Shown in pieces: positions 7,561 to 17,020 of a stretch of DNA of 64,000 nt. A program made the translations under genes and the position numbers. The DNA is taken from assembly GCF_022024175.1 (NCBI RefSeq), contig NZ_CP091794.1:1674001-1738000 (forward strand). The letters run 5' to 3'. Within the stretch, counting starts at the first letter, position 1. Every line of letters starts with the position of its first letter. A model generated the notes under the pieces. That model did not search any database. It was given only the letters and a program-made list of their open reading frames with translations, and had not been told where the DNA came from. This DNA is from Prevotella communis (GTDB lineage Bacteria > Bacteroidota > Bacteroidia > Bacteroidales > Bacteroidaceae).

Positions 7561-9579
7561 ATGAAAGATATGATTAGTTCTTTCACGAGAGGATTGTGCT
7601 TTGGGAATAAACTGGGCTGCGTTTCTCGTATTTCCTTTGTAATCATATCTCTCATCTTTCATTTTTCACCTGTTTTTGCCCAGTTCAACACTGACCGTCT
7701 CATTGCCATAGGCCGTTCTGCGCTCTACTATGAGGACTACGTGTTGTCTATCCAGTATTTCAATCAGGCCGTTATAGCCAAACCTTACCTCTATGAACCT
7801 TGGTTCTACAGGGGTATAGCCAAGTATTACCTCGACGATTATGCTGGTGCCGAGAACGATTGTTCGGAGGCTATCAAACGTAATCCTTATGTCACCAACC
7901 TTTACGAGCTGCGCGGACTGACGCGCATCCAGCAGGAGAAGTTCTCCGAGGCCATCGACGACTATACGCGGGCGTTGAAGTATGCCCCCGACAACCGTGG
8001 CCTGTGGCACAACCGCGTGCTTTGTCGTATGCACGATAAGCAGTACGACGAGGCCCTGCTTGAACTTGATACCATGCAGAGTCGCTGGAGCCAGTATGCC
8101 CGTGCCTACGTGATGCGTGCTGATGTGTATATGCAGATGAAGGATACCGTGCAGGCCCTCTCGGCACTCGATAAAAGTATTGAGATTGACCCCTATGACG
8201 GACAGGCTTGGGCGGCGCGCAGCATCATCTATCTCTCCCGTGAGGAGTGGGATTCAGCAGTGGTCCAACTGGACCGTGCCATCCACCTGATGCCGCGTCA
8301 TGCAGGCTGTTATATCAATCGCGCCCTGGCTCGCATTCATCTGAATAATCTGCGTGGGGCCATGGCCGACTATGACATGGCGCTGGATCTGGAGCCCAAT
8401 AATTTCCTGGGGCATTATAACCGCGGACTGCTCCGTGCGCAGGTGGGCGATGATAACCGTGCTATTACCGACTTCGACTTCGTATTGAAACTGGAACCAG
8501 ATAATATGCTGGCGCTGTTTAATCGTGCCGTGCTGCTCGATAAGACGGGCGACCTGAAGGCTGCTATCCGCGACTATTCCAAGGTGATTGATGAGTTCCC
8601 CAATTTCTGGACCGGACTGGAATTCCGTGCGGCCTGCTATCGTAAGTTGGGTATGACCAAGCAGGCCGAGGCCGACGAGTTCACCGTCTATAAGGCGCGC
8701 CTCTATAAGCATCTCTACGGCACCCAGCCACGCATGGATCCCAGTCAGATACGTAAGCGTAGCGATGCTGATGTGGAGAAATATAACCAGTTGGTGATGG
8801 AAGACGAGCAGGAACAGGAGCAGGAGTACGAGAACGAGTATCGTGGTCACGTGCAGAACCGTCGTGTGGAGATGGATTTCCAGCCGATGTTTGCCCTGTC
8901 GTATGTGCCTCAGCAGCACGAGGTGAACAGTCGTAATCCATATGACGAACAGGTGGAAAAGGCGAATGCTCAGTTGAAGAATCGTCAGTTCTATATCAGC
9001 AACACCCACACGTCGCTCGATGATGCGCAGTCGGCTGTCTATTTCCAGCTCATTGACACACTCTCGCAGGGCATTGAGAATACATCATCTACTGTAAGTG
9101 CTGCCAACTTGTTGCTGCAGCGTGCTGTGGCTTACTCTATGCTCCAGAATTTCGAGGCCGCCATTGAGGACCTTTCTACTTATCTCTATATCGACTCCAC
9201 CTCCGTGCTTGCCCTTTGGCAACGCGCTGTGTGCCAGATGCGTATCAATCGTTTCCAGGCTTCTCAGGGCACCAATGTGCAGTTGCAGAATGCCAGTGTG
9301 CGTGGCGACTTGACGCATGCCCTCGAACTGAGTCCTGAGTCACCTTGGCTGTTATATAACCTGGGAACCATGGCTGCCTTCCAGCAGGATTATGCCGTTG
9401 CCGTGGATTATTTCACTGCAGCCCTCCGTCATGACCCCTCGTTTGCCGAGGCTTATTTCAACCGCGGACTGTGCCGCCTCTATCTGAAGCAGCAACAAGA
9501 AGCCGTGCTCGACCTCAGTAAGGCGGGCGAACTGGGACTTTATCATGCCTATAGCCTGATAAAGAAGAATAATAAGTGA
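7561..9579 (+). CDS. Large secreted TPR-repeat protein
   Basis: 672 residues. Signal peptide near residues 22-41 ending SPVFA|QF. An N-terminal block of about ten tetratricopeptide repeats follows (about 45-385; for example NRALARIHLNNLRGAMADYD and NRGLLRAQVGDDNRAITDFD). Next is a Glu/Gln-rich charged linker (about 400-450), then a second TPR block (about 490-665). It is probably periplasmic and works as a protein-interaction scaffold; no catalytic domain is seen. It is 17 nt downstream of def, apparently the last gene of that operon. The partner is unknown. Confidence 0.85.
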   Translation: MKDMISSFTRGLCFGNKLGCVSRISFVIISLIFHFSPVFAQFNTDRLIAIGRSALYYEDYVLSIQYFNQAVIAKPYLYEPWFYRGIAKYYLDDYAGAENDCSEAIKRNPYVTNLYELRGLTRIQQEKFSEAIDDYTRALKYAPDNRGLWHNRVLCRMHDKQYDEALLELDTMQSRWSQYARAYVMRADVYMQMKDTVQALSALDKSIEIDPYDGQAWAARSIIYLSREEWDSAVVQLDRAIHLMPRHAGCYINRALARIHLNNLRGAMADYDMALDLEPNNFLGHYNRGLLRAQVGDDNRAITDFDFVLKLEPDNMLALFNRAVLLDKTGDLKAAIRDYSKVIDEFPNFWTGLEFRAACYRKLGMTKQAEADEFTVYKARLYKHLYGTQPRMDPSQIRKRSDADVEKYNQLVMEDEQEQEQEYENEYRGHVQNRRVEMDFQPMFALSYVPQQHEVNSRNPYDEQVEKANAQLKNRQFYISNTHTSLDDAQSAVYFQLIDTLSQGIENTSSTVSAANLLLQRAVAYSMLQNFEAAIEDLSTYLYIDSTSVLALWQRAVCQMRINRFQASQGTNVQLQNASVRGDLTHALELSPESPWLLYNLGTMAAFQQDYAVAVDYFTAALRHDPSFAEAYFNRGLCRLYLKQQQEAVLDLSKAGELGLYHAYSLIKKNNK

Positions 9580-9580
9580 T

Positions 9581-10717
9581 TTAGAATTTCCCGAAACTTT
9601 CGTTGTCTATAGCCTTCACAGCTATGCACTCCATCTCGATGAGCCAGTCAGGACGACATACTGCTGCCCTCACGATGACCAGTGGCTTATTGGGGAAACG
9701 CTCCTGAAACAGTTCCTTCACTACCGCATAGTCGCTTCCGTCGCGCAGGTACACGATCATCTGGGCTACGTCGTCGAAGGTGCATTCTGCCTCGTTGAGC
9801 AGGGCCTCCACGTTCTCCCACATCCTGTGCGTCTGCTTTACCACGTCCTTCTGATGCACCACCATACCCTTGTTGTTGATGCTCGCCGTACCTGATATCA
9901 GTACGTGGCGACGGTCACCGTAGTCCACGCGTGTGCCGCGCTCGAAACTCACGCCATAGTCGCTGGTGCGGTTCAGGTGCGTAGGTGCATAGAGATACGT
10001 TATCTGCTCTTTCTTGATACCATCCACAGCATAGTTGTCCATCATTGTCAGCACGTTGGGATCGTGCATACGTCCACCGATGCCCGTCGAGGCAATGAAG
10101 TGCGTGCTGTTGGTCAGTCCCTGCGTGAAGAATACCTGGTTGCGAGCCCTCACCATGCCACCGTAGTTCAGGTCTATATCGTTGACAAACAGCCACGTAC
10201 GCAGGCAGTTGGCCTCTAGTGTACATCCCTCCTGAGCCAGCTGCATCACATACTCGTTGAAGAGCAGTCGCATCTGATATTCCGAGTTGGCCGCCATGTT
10301 GTGAGCACTGGCGTTCCACAAGTGACGATAGGCTCCATGACGTACCTCAAAGAGTTCACTTGCCAATGGACGCGTCTCCACATCCGTCAGCAGATACACC
10401 CATAAGGCAATCTTCGTACCGTCCAGCGGTGCCTGTTCCACGATACTCTTGGCACAGTCGCTCGAATCGGCCACTGCCACCTCGTCGGCCTGGTTAGCCG
10501 CATCACTCAGGAAGTAGCGCTTAAACACGGCCACCGTTCCCTTCAGTTCCCCATCTATCAACTGCTGATACGCATTCATCAGCGCATCCAGTTGTGTGTG
10601 GAAAGTCAGACGGCAGTCTGTCACGTGCATAATAGCATGGTATTCTTTTACTCCTTCGCCGCGATCAAAGGCGAAGACGTCAGCATTTGCGTTAGTGTAA
10701 TCGATATGTTGTATCAT
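9581..10717 (-). CDS. RidA/YjgF-superfamily protein, chorismatase-like architecture
   Basis: 378 residues. The C-terminal 120 residues form a RidA/YjgF-like domain (RVDYGDRRHVLISGTASINNKG; DVAQMIVYLRDGSDYAVV; VIVRAAVCRPDWLIEMECIAV, carrying the usual RidA Arg-near-end and Glu). The N-terminal 230 residues form a second domain with GGMVRARNQVFFTQG. The overall size and order resemble FkbO/Hyg5/XanB2-type chorismatases, which have RidA-like folds, but I cannot confirm the active-site residues. Simple RidA proteins are only about 130 residues long. It is monocistronic, on the minus strand directly convergent with the TPR gene (1 nt gap). Confidence 0.7.
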   Translation of the reverse strand: MIQHIDYTNANADVFAFDRGEGVKEYHAIMHVTDCRLTFHTQLDALMNAYQQLIDGELKGTVAVFKRYFLSDAANQADEVAVADSSDCAKSIVEQAPLDGTKIALWVYLLTDVETRPLASELFEVRHGAYRHLWNASAHNMAANSEYQMRLLFNEYVMQLAQEGCTLEANCLRTWLFVNDIDLNYGGMVRARNQVFFTQGLTNSTHFIASTGIGGRMHDPNVLTMMDNYAVDGIKKEQITYLYAPTHLNRTSDYGVSFERGTRVDYGDRRHVLISGTASINNKGMVVHQKDVVKQTHRMWENVEALLNEAECTFDDVAQMIVYLRDGSDYAVVKELFQERFPNKPLVIVRAAVCRPDWLIEMECIAVKAIDNESFGKF

Positions 10718-10736
10718 AGGTTTTTATTTTGGGATA

Positions 10737-10744
10737 CAAAGTTA
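10737..10744 (-). promoter_or_regulatory. -7 box TAACTTTG before the RidA-like gene
   Basis: Complement of 10737-10744, 20 nt upstream of the ATG at 10717. No clear -33 TTG at standard spacing. Confidence 0.45.
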
Positions 10745-10810
10745 ATTAATAAAATCGACAATTGAAAATGTATCGTGGAAAATTTGCCCTGCATACCTAA
10801 AAAAGGGGAA

Positions 10811-10845
10811 AGCCCCTGAGGCATTGTGCTTCAGGAGCTCTTTTT
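10811..10845 (-). terminator. Intrinsic terminator downstream of fbp
   Basis: AGCCCCTGA (10811-10819) pairs with TCAGGAGCT (10831-10839). T-rich runs lie on both sides. Only minus-strand genes surround it, so it most likely ends the fbp transcript. Confidence 0.7.
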
Positions 10846-10861
10846 CTTATTTATGAACGCG

Positions 10862-12826
10862 CTAATTGCGTTTCTCCTTGATGATACCATGTCGATAAGC
10901 GTAGAGCAAGTCTTTCAGTTCTGATATCTGACTGCGCAGCTCTTCGCCTTTATCTGTGTCTGCAACGAGCATACGATGGGCCGACATCTCTACAATCTGG
11001 GTTGATGACTTGATATCCGTGCCTCGTAAAATGGCATCCTGGGCACTGGTGAACGGCTCGTGTTGTACCAAGACGAAACCGCGACTATGATATACCAATG
11101 TGTAGCCGGCAATACCTGTCTCACTATGATAGGCCTCAGAGAAGCCGCCGTCAATCACCATCAGTTTACCACCTGCCTTAATAGGATTCTCACCCTTTGA
11201 TGCGTGTACAGGCACATGACCATTGATGATATGGCGGTTGGCACCAGTCACCTCAAAGGCATCAAGAATACGGTCACAGACATCCTCGGAATTACGCAGT
11301 TTGAAATAGTTGCCCTTTTCCTCCTGATAGGTTGATTTGTCCGTCAGGAAATAGCGCTCGAAGGTAGCCATCTTTGACTTGTCAAATAGGGGAGATTCCT
11401 TTCCACACCACAGATATAGGAAATAATCCTTGGCATATTCCTTTAAGTCGGCCGGGGTATCACTTTGGAAAGCAGCGCGCACCAACTGTCCTATATATGA
11501 CATCAGTTCCTTACCTGCATATGACTTTCCCAGAATCTCTACATTTTTCAAGGTTCCATCGTCGTTGAGCGGTATGGAAGCATGAAACAGCAGATTCTGG
11601 TTGCAGATGGTGTACATACAGCCATGACTCAGAATGGTACGAATATGTTTACGTAGTTTCTCAGACACACGGAAAGAATGATGCAGCTTCTTCATCAAGG
11701 TATCTTCCTCGGGCGTTAATGCATTGGGATTATCAGCTGAGATGGTTGGGAAGTGGCACGATTTCATAGCATATTCCTTTCCATCAATAGTACAGGTCTG
11801 ATTAGTGAAATCTATATGTTCCAAGAGGTTACGGTCGTTCATCTGCCACTCTGGTCGACGATTGAAGATAGCAGCCTCAGTCTTGAACTGTATCACAGCA
11901 ATGGCTTTGTGCATCTTAGCAATCAGATGGCGCGTCTTTTCATCGAGACGTCCGTCGTCCTTCAGGAGCTTAGGGATAAACTCCTCACATGGATCATCAC
12001 CATAGACCTCAAGGGCAAAGGTGGCCAACGGTACCATGTTAATACCGTATCCTTCCTCTAACGTAGCCAGATTAGCATAGCGCAGACTCAGGCGCAATAC
12101 ATTACAAATACAGGCATCGTTACCTGCTGCAGCTCCCATCCAAAGGATATCATGATTACCCCATTGGATATCCCACGAATGATATTGACGAAGCGTATCC
12201 AGTATAATATGGGCACCAGGACCGCGGTCGTAGATATCACCCAGAATATGCAGTTGGTCAATAGCCAGGCGCTGAATCACATTACAGATGGCAACAATGA
12301 AATCGTCGGCACGTCCTGTAGAGATGACGGTATCAACGATAACAGCCACATAAGCTGCCTTATCCTGATCGTCAGTACGTTCATGTAGCAGTTCCTCAAT
12401 GATATACGAAAACTCCTCTGGCAGATTCTTGCGTACCTTTGAACGCGTGTATTTGCTGGACACATCACGACAGACACGTACCAGCTGATGAATCGTGATG
12501 CGATACCAGTCGTCCAGATCCTCTTCTGCAGCTTTAATCAGTTCAAGTTTCTGTTCTGGGTAATAAATCAGCGTGCATAACTCTTTCTTCTCAGTTTCGC
12601 GTATGGTATTACCGAAGATTTCACCCACTTTACGTTTGATATTACCAGAGGCATTTTTCAATACATGAATAAAGGCTTCATGTTCGCCGTGAAGGTCTGC
12701 CAGAAAATGTTCTGTACTTTTCGGCAGATTCTGGATAGCCTCAAGGTTAATGATTTCACTGGCTGCATCAGCAACCGTGGGGTAGGTATTTGACAGTAGA
12801 TGGAGATAACGTAAATCGGTGTTCAT
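10862..12826 (-). CDS. fbp: Fructose-1,6-bisphosphatase class 3
   Basis: 654 residues, the large Firmicutes/Bacteroidota-type (class III) FBPase used in gluconeogenesis. It is a calcineurin-like metallophosphoesterase: metal motifs are FLADLHGEHEAF (about residues 41-52), LGDIYDRGPGAH (about 195-206) and WGNHDILW (about 220-227), with a late INGHVPVHASKGENP block. It is the distal gene of the long minus-strand run; its ATG overlaps the TGA of the glycosyltransferase-like gene by 4 nt. It supplies fructose-6-phosphate from triose precursors. No other sugar-metabolism gene is adjacent. Confidence 0.95.
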   Translation of the reverse strand: MNTDLRYLHLLSNTYPTVADAASEIINLEAIQNLPKSTEHFLADLHGEHEAFIHVLKNASGNIKRKVGEIFGNTIRETEKKELCTLIYYPEQKLELIKAAEEDLDDWYRITIHQLVRVCRDVSSKYTRSKVRKNLPEEFSYIIEELLHERTDDQDKAAYVAVIVDTVISTGRADDFIVAICNVIQRLAIDQLHILGDIYDRGPGAHIILDTLRQYHSWDIQWGNHDILWMGAAAGNDACICNVLRLSLRYANLATLEEGYGINMVPLATFALEVYGDDPCEEFIPKLLKDDGRLDEKTRHLIAKMHKAIAVIQFKTEAAIFNRRPEWQMNDRNLLEHIDFTNQTCTIDGKEYAMKSCHFPTISADNPNALTPEEDTLMKKLHHSFRVSEKLRKHIRTILSHGCMYTICNQNLLFHASIPLNDDGTLKNVEILGKSYAGKELMSYIGQLVRAAFQSDTPADLKEYAKDYFLYLWCGKESPLFDKSKMATFERYFLTDKSTYQEEKGNYFKLRNSEDVCDRILDAFEVTGANRHIINGHVPVHASKGENPIKAGGKLMVIDGGFSEAYHSETGIAGYTLVYHSRGFVLVQHEPFTSAQDAILRGTDIKSSTQIVEMSAHRMLVADTDKGEELRSQISELKDLLYAYRHGIIKEKRN

Positions 12827-13764
12827 AGTCTTAAATGGTTTTGAAGGTCATCCCGAAGTCTTCGGGTGTTATTATTATCTTCTGGTGGGCAAGGGAAATA
12901 GCCCTCGTCAAGATGTAACTGTTCTTTTAAAATCTGTAATACACTTACAAACAGTGCATTATAATCATTTTCTTCAATTAGTTCAAGAAGTTTTTCGTCA
13001 TCATGACTATCACTAATCAGTGCTTTGTAGATATTAACAAGACGGATTAAAGTGATACCATTACGCTGAATATCATCAAGCATACCAATGATATTGGTGC
13101 CCGTTATACTCGATGGAACGGTATAATTTTCAGGCAGATAGCACTCAAAAGCGTCATGTGCCGGTTGTTCCATGCCTAAGACAGAAAGCCCTTTTTCAAG
13201 CAAAGAATTGATGCCTTCGAGTGAAGAATAGATATACAATAAACGAGGTTGCTGTATCGATGGAATGGGAATTTCCTGTTCAACCCACCTTTTGTCGCCA
13301 TGAATAGCAGCCTTCAAAATCACAGGAAGAGCATCCTTCGTAGCCTCTTCCATTAAAGCAAGAGGATTAGAATTCATCACTTTCTGATAGACCTGCATCA
13401 TCTTTTGTGCCGTTTCATCGATATCCACCTGTTTGGTAACCAGTGGATTCATGATAACCTCGATGCGCTTGGCACCAAGGGCACGCAAAGTCTCAGCTTC
13501 CAAAGAACTTCTTGCTACAACAGCATAGTAGTCGTCGAAAGTTGACCGAAGGCCGTTGGGCGATACAACCCATCTTGCGTCTGCCTGCCATTTCACATCC
13601 ACAGAACCATGCTGATGAATGATATCCGGTTGCCATTCCCGGCATAATCGCTTAAACTCATCAGCATTATCCGTTGCTTTCGACTCGATTTTATCCATCA
13701 GGAGATGGATAAACCGAGCCGTCAACGAATCGTTCTTTGGGTAGACATGCAAGACTTTAATCAT
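12823..13764 (-). CDS. Glycosyltransferase-like protein of unknown function
   Basis: 313 residues. The first 120 residues resemble the N-terminal Rossmann half of GT-B (GT4-type) glycosyltransferases: KVLHVYPKNDSLTARFIHLL, WQPDIIHQHG, then ARSSLEAETLRALGAKRIEVIMNP, like the usual serine/alarm-residue hinge. The C-terminal half lacks a recognisable donor-binding E-x7-E site and is helical. It may be a degenerate or specialised enzyme. It overlaps lysA upstream and fbp downstream by 4 nt each (ATGA), so its synthesis is tightly coupled to both. No signal peptide. I do not assign a function. Confidence 0.65.
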   Translation of the reverse strand: MIKVLHVYPKNDSLTARFIHLLMDKIESKATDNADEFKRLCREWQPDIIHQHGSVDVKWQADARWVVSPNGLRSTFDDYYAVVARSSLEAETLRALGAKRIEVIMNPLVTKQVDIDETAQKMMQVYQKVMNSNPLALMEEATKDALPVILKAAIHGDKRWVEQEIPIPSIQQPRLLYIYSSLEGINSLLEKGLSVLGMEQPAHDAFECYLPENYTVPSSITGTNIIGMLDDIQRNGITLIRLVNIYKALISDSHDDEKLLELIEENDYNALFVSVLQILKEQLHLDEGYFPCPPEDNNNTRRLRDDLQNHLRL

Positions 13765-14918
13765 ATGTCATCACTGGTGTATGCTTGCGGAAGCTGGCGA
13801 CAGTTATACTGTGACGCCATAATCTCACCATAGGCACCCGCAGAACGGATAGCGATGAGATCGCCTCTTTTAGCTTTATTCAAATCAATCTGTTTGGCAA
13901 AGACGTCGCTGGATTCACAGATAGGACCAACCACATCATATGCCTCCATAGGTTCATCACTTGAGATATTCTCAATCTTATGATAGGCCTGATAAAGGGC
14001 AGGACGAATAAGGTCGGTCATACCAGCATCGACAATACAGAATTTCTTTTTTGCACCTTCCTTAATATATAAGGTACGCGCGAGCAGGCTACCCATCTGA
14101 GCTACGACAGCACGTCCCAACTCAAAATGCAATTCCTGACCTGGACGAAGTTTCAATTTCGTGGCATAGGTATCAAAGTAAGACTTGAAATCAGGGATAG
14201 ACAGTCGGTTAGGATGCTGATAGTCGACACCCAGACCACCGCCTACATTGATGCTCTTAACGATGATACGATGAGATTCCAACTGATTCTGTAATTCGTT
14301 GATACGATTACAAAGTGCCTGGAAGTCGGCCATGTCAAGAATCTGCGAACCAATATGGAAATGCAATCCAATAAAACGGATATTTTTCATCGACAAAGCC
14401 AGTTCAATAACACTTTCCATATCGCGCATGGCAATACCAAACTTATTCTCAGCCAGACCTGTTGTGATATTGGCATGAGTATGTGCACCCACATCAGGAT
14501 TGATGCGGAAAGCTACCTGGGCAATGGTATTCTGCTGGGCTGCAAGTTCATTGATAACCTCCAACTCTGGGATACTCTCCACGTTGAAACAGTGGATGCC
14601 TGCTTTAAGACCAAGGTTAATTTCCCAATCACTTTTACCAACTCCTGCAAACACAATCTTTTCGGCAGAGAAACCAGCTTTCAGAGCTGCCTCTATCTCA
14701 CCGCCACTGACACAATCTACACCAAGACCTGCCTGCTTGATACAGCGGAGCACACTTGGATTAGCATTGGCCTTTACGGCATAATGCACGATAAAGCCCT
14801 CGTGCTTACCGGCTTCCTGGTTGATAGAAGCCAGCGTTTCACGCAGCAAATCCATGTCGTAGTAGTAGAAGGGTGTCCTCAGTGACTGAAACTTTTCTAT
14901 AGGAAATATACCTTTCAT
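13761..14918 (-). CDS. lysA: Diaminopimelate decarboxylase
   Basis: 385 residues. PLP enzyme that converts meso-diaminopimelate to L-lysine. PLP-Lys motif HYAVKANANP (about residues 45-54), HFHIGSQI (about 191-198), SINVGGGLGVDY, ELGRAVVAQMG and the substrate-site CESSDVFA. It lies directly downstream of lysC, the first enzyme of the aspartate pathway, with an 18-nt gap, so entry and exit steps of lysine synthesis are co-expressed. Confidence 0.95.
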   Translation of the reverse strand: MKGIFPIEKFQSLRTPFYYYDMDLLRETLASINQEAGKHEGFIVHYAVKANANPSVLRCIKQAGLGVDCVSGGEIEAALKAGFSAEKIVFAGVGKSDWEINLGLKAGIHCFNVESIPELEVINELAAQQNTIAQVAFRINPDVGAHTHANITTGLAENKFGIAMRDMESVIELALSMKNIRFIGLHFHIGSQILDMADFQALCNRINELQNQLESHRIIVKSINVGGGLGVDYQHPNRLSIPDFKSYFDTYATKLKLRPGQELHFELGRAVVAQMGSLLARTLYIKEGAKKKFCIVDAGMTDLIRPALYQAYHKIENISSDEPMEAYDVVGPICESSDVFAKQIDLNKAKRGDLIAIRSAGAYGEIMASQYNCRQLPQAYTSDDI

Positions 14919-14936
14919 CTTTACTTGGGGGAATTT

Positions 14937-16253
14937 TTAATGGAAGAGATTATCGCTCAGATTCTGAAGAGCACGCTTCTTGTCTTCCTCACGAATCAGG
15001 AATGAGATGTTGTAGTTGCTACCACCATAGGAAATCATGCGTACGGGGATGTCCTTCATAGCATCCATCACCTTTGTCTCGAAACCGATATTAGACCAGT
15101 CCAGATCACCAACGACACAGATGATACACATATTGGTGTCAACCGTAACGGTGCCATACTTCTTCAGTTCATCCATGATGCCACCCAAGTTGGCCGAGTT
15201 GTCAATACTCATAGACACGCCAACCTCTGAGGTACATACCATATCGATTGGCGTCTGATAGCTCTCAAAGATCTCAAACACCTTACGCAGGAAACCTGTA
15301 GCCAACAGCATGCGTGATGACTTAATCTTAATGGCCGTGATATTATCCTTGGCAGCAACAGCCTTAATCTTGCCGTACTCGGTAGCATTGGAAATCGTTG
15401 TACCCTCAGCATCAGGATCCATTGTGTTCAAGAGGCGAACAGGTATACCAGCATACTTGGCAGGCTGCACACAGGTGGGGTGCAGAATCTTAGCACCGAA
15501 ATAGGCCAGCTCTGCAGCCTCCTCAAAGTGCAACTGATGAACGGGTTCAGTCTTGTCAACGACACGTGGGTCATTATTATGCATACCGTCAATATCAGTC
15601 CAAATCTGAATCTCTTCAGCATTCAAGGCTGCACCAATCAGAGAAGCAGTATAGTCAGAACCACCACGCTGCAGGTTGTCAATCTCACCATAAGCGTTAC
15701 GACAGATAAAACCCTGAGTGACATAAACCTGTGCACCAGCATTCTTCTCCATCAATGCACCCAGTTTCTCCTTGATATATACAGGATCTGGCTCTGCATT
15801 CTTATCGGTACGCATGAAATCGAGCGCATTCAGCAATACAGCATTGATGCCATTCTCCTTCATATAGTTGACAACCATATTCGTGGACATCATCTCGCCC
15901 TGAGCCACAATGCTCTTCTCTTCAAATGAAGTAAATAATTCCTTTGTGAAAGAGCGCAGATAATCGAACTCCTCACTCAGGAAGTCCTTTGTCAGCGTCT
16001 GATATTCCTCTGTGGTATAGAGCTCTGGCAGATGACGGTAATACTTCTGCTCCAGCGCATTGATTACCTCATTGGCTCCATCAGGATTCTTTTTGTAGAG
16101 ATAGTCAGAAATCTCAACGAGGGAATTGGTAGTACCAGACATGGCAGAAAGTACTACAAACACGGGCTCACCAGACTTTGTAACCAGTGCGGTTACCTCT
16201 TTCATTCTCTGTGGGGTACCAACTGAAGTACCACCGAATTTCATTACTTTCAT
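14937..16253 (-). CDS. lysC: Aspartate kinase (monofunctional)
   Basis: 438 residues. Phosphorylates aspartate at the start of Lys/Thr/Met synthesis. The amino-acid-kinase domain begins MKVMKFGGTSVGTPQRM and contains GRGGSDYTAS-like QRGGSDYTASLIG and WTDIDGMHNNDPR. The C-terminal 140 residues hold paired ACT domains (MLLATGFLRKVFEIFE; ICVVGDLDWSNIG) for feedback control. No homoserine dehydrogenase domain is fused. It is followed immediately by lysA. No riboswitch-like structure is visible in the 33-nt gap to ftsE. Confidence 0.95.
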   Translation of the reverse strand: MKVMKFGGTSVGTPQRMKEVTALVTKSGEPVFVVLSAMSGTTNSLVEISDYLYKKNPDGANEVINALEQKYYRHLPELYTTEEYQTLTKDFLSEEFDYLRSFTKELFTSFEEKSIVAQGEMMSTNMVVNYMKENGINAVLLNALDFMRTDKNAEPDPVYIKEKLGALMEKNAGAQVYVTQGFICRNAYGEIDNLQRGGSDYTASLIGAALNAEEIQIWTDIDGMHNNDPRVVDKTEPVHQLHFEEAAELAYFGAKILHPTCVQPAKYAGIPVRLLNTMDPDAEGTTISNATEYGKIKAVAAKDNITAIKIKSSRMLLATGFLRKVFEIFESYQTPIDMVCTSEVGVSMSIDNSANLGGIMDELKKYGTVTVDTNMCIICVVGDLDWSNIGFETKVMDAMKDIPVRMISYGGSNYNISFLIREEDKKRALQNLSDNLFH

Positions 16254-16286
16254 AGGTATATGTTTTTTGTGTTTGTGATTCAGTAT

Positions 16287-16988
16287 TTAATCATCCTCAA
16301 TCTTCATCTTGTTGAAGTCGTTGGTAACCTCCTCAAGATGTTCATCGAAGCAACGATACACGATGCCAGGATACTTATCGAGAAGCGGCATGTTATGCGT
16401 TGACATAATAACAGCCGTACCTGTCTGTGATATCTGACGCATCAGCTGCATGATACCATCAGCCGTCTCCGGGTCAAGATTAGCCGTAGGTTCGTCGGCC
16501 ACGATGAGCTTGGGAGAATTCAGGATAGCCCGGGCAATAGCAATACGCTGTTTCTCGCCACCCGACAACTCATGGGGCATCTTGTTGATCTTTTCAGACA
16601 TGCCCACATCACTGAGCACCTTTTCGATGCGTTCCTGCATCTCCTTCTTGTCCTTCCAACCAGTAGCCTTCAAGACAAACTGCAGATTCTTCAGCACGCT
16701 ACGGTCGGCCAGAAGCTGAAAATCCTGGAAAACGACACCCAGCTGGCGACGGATGGCAGGCACCTGCTTGAGTTTCAATGTCAGCATATCCTGGTCCAGC
16801 ACCTTTGCCTCTTCACCCTCGTCAATGAACAGTTCGGCATAGATGGTTTTCAGCAGCGAACTCTTACCAGAGCCCACCTTACCTATAATATATACAAACT
16901 CTCCATTACTCACATGGAAGTCAACATCCTTAAGGACGGGAATACCATCCTTTTGGCAAACTGTTACTTTTTTATATTCTATCAACAT
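16287..16988 (-). CDS. ftsE: FtsE-like cell division ABC transporter ATP-binding protein
   Basis: 233 residues, an ABC ATPase of the FtsE/LolD size class. Walker A GKVGSGKSS (about 36-44), Q-loop VVFQDFQLL, signature LSGGEKQRIAIARA (about 139-152), Walker B LIVADEPTANLD, and H-loop MSTHNM. FtsE works with the membrane protein FtsX in peptidoglycan hydrolase activation during division. ftsX is not adjacent here; the gene sits alone between hisIE and lysC, so the FtsE name rests on sequence pattern rather than on a partner. Confidence 0.85.
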   Translation of the reverse strand: MLIEYKKVTVCQKDGIPVLKDVDFHVSNGEFVYIIGKVGSGKSSLLKTIYAELFIDEGEEAKVLDQDMLTLKLKQVPAIRRQLGVVFQDFQLLADRSVLKNLQFVLKATGWKDKKEMQERIEKVLSDVGMSEKINKMPHELSGGEKQRIAIARAILNSPKLIVADEPTANLDPETADGIMQLMRQISQTGTAVIMSTHNMPLLDKYPGIVYRCFDEHLEEVTNDFNKMKIEDD

Positions 16989-17020
16989 CTATTTGAAGAT
17001 TTTTCAGTCACAGAAAATAA

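Noticed and set aside
8254..9009. 251-codon minus-strand frame opposite the TPR gene
   Set aside because: Low-complexity Leu/His/Thr translation typical of an antisense shadow.
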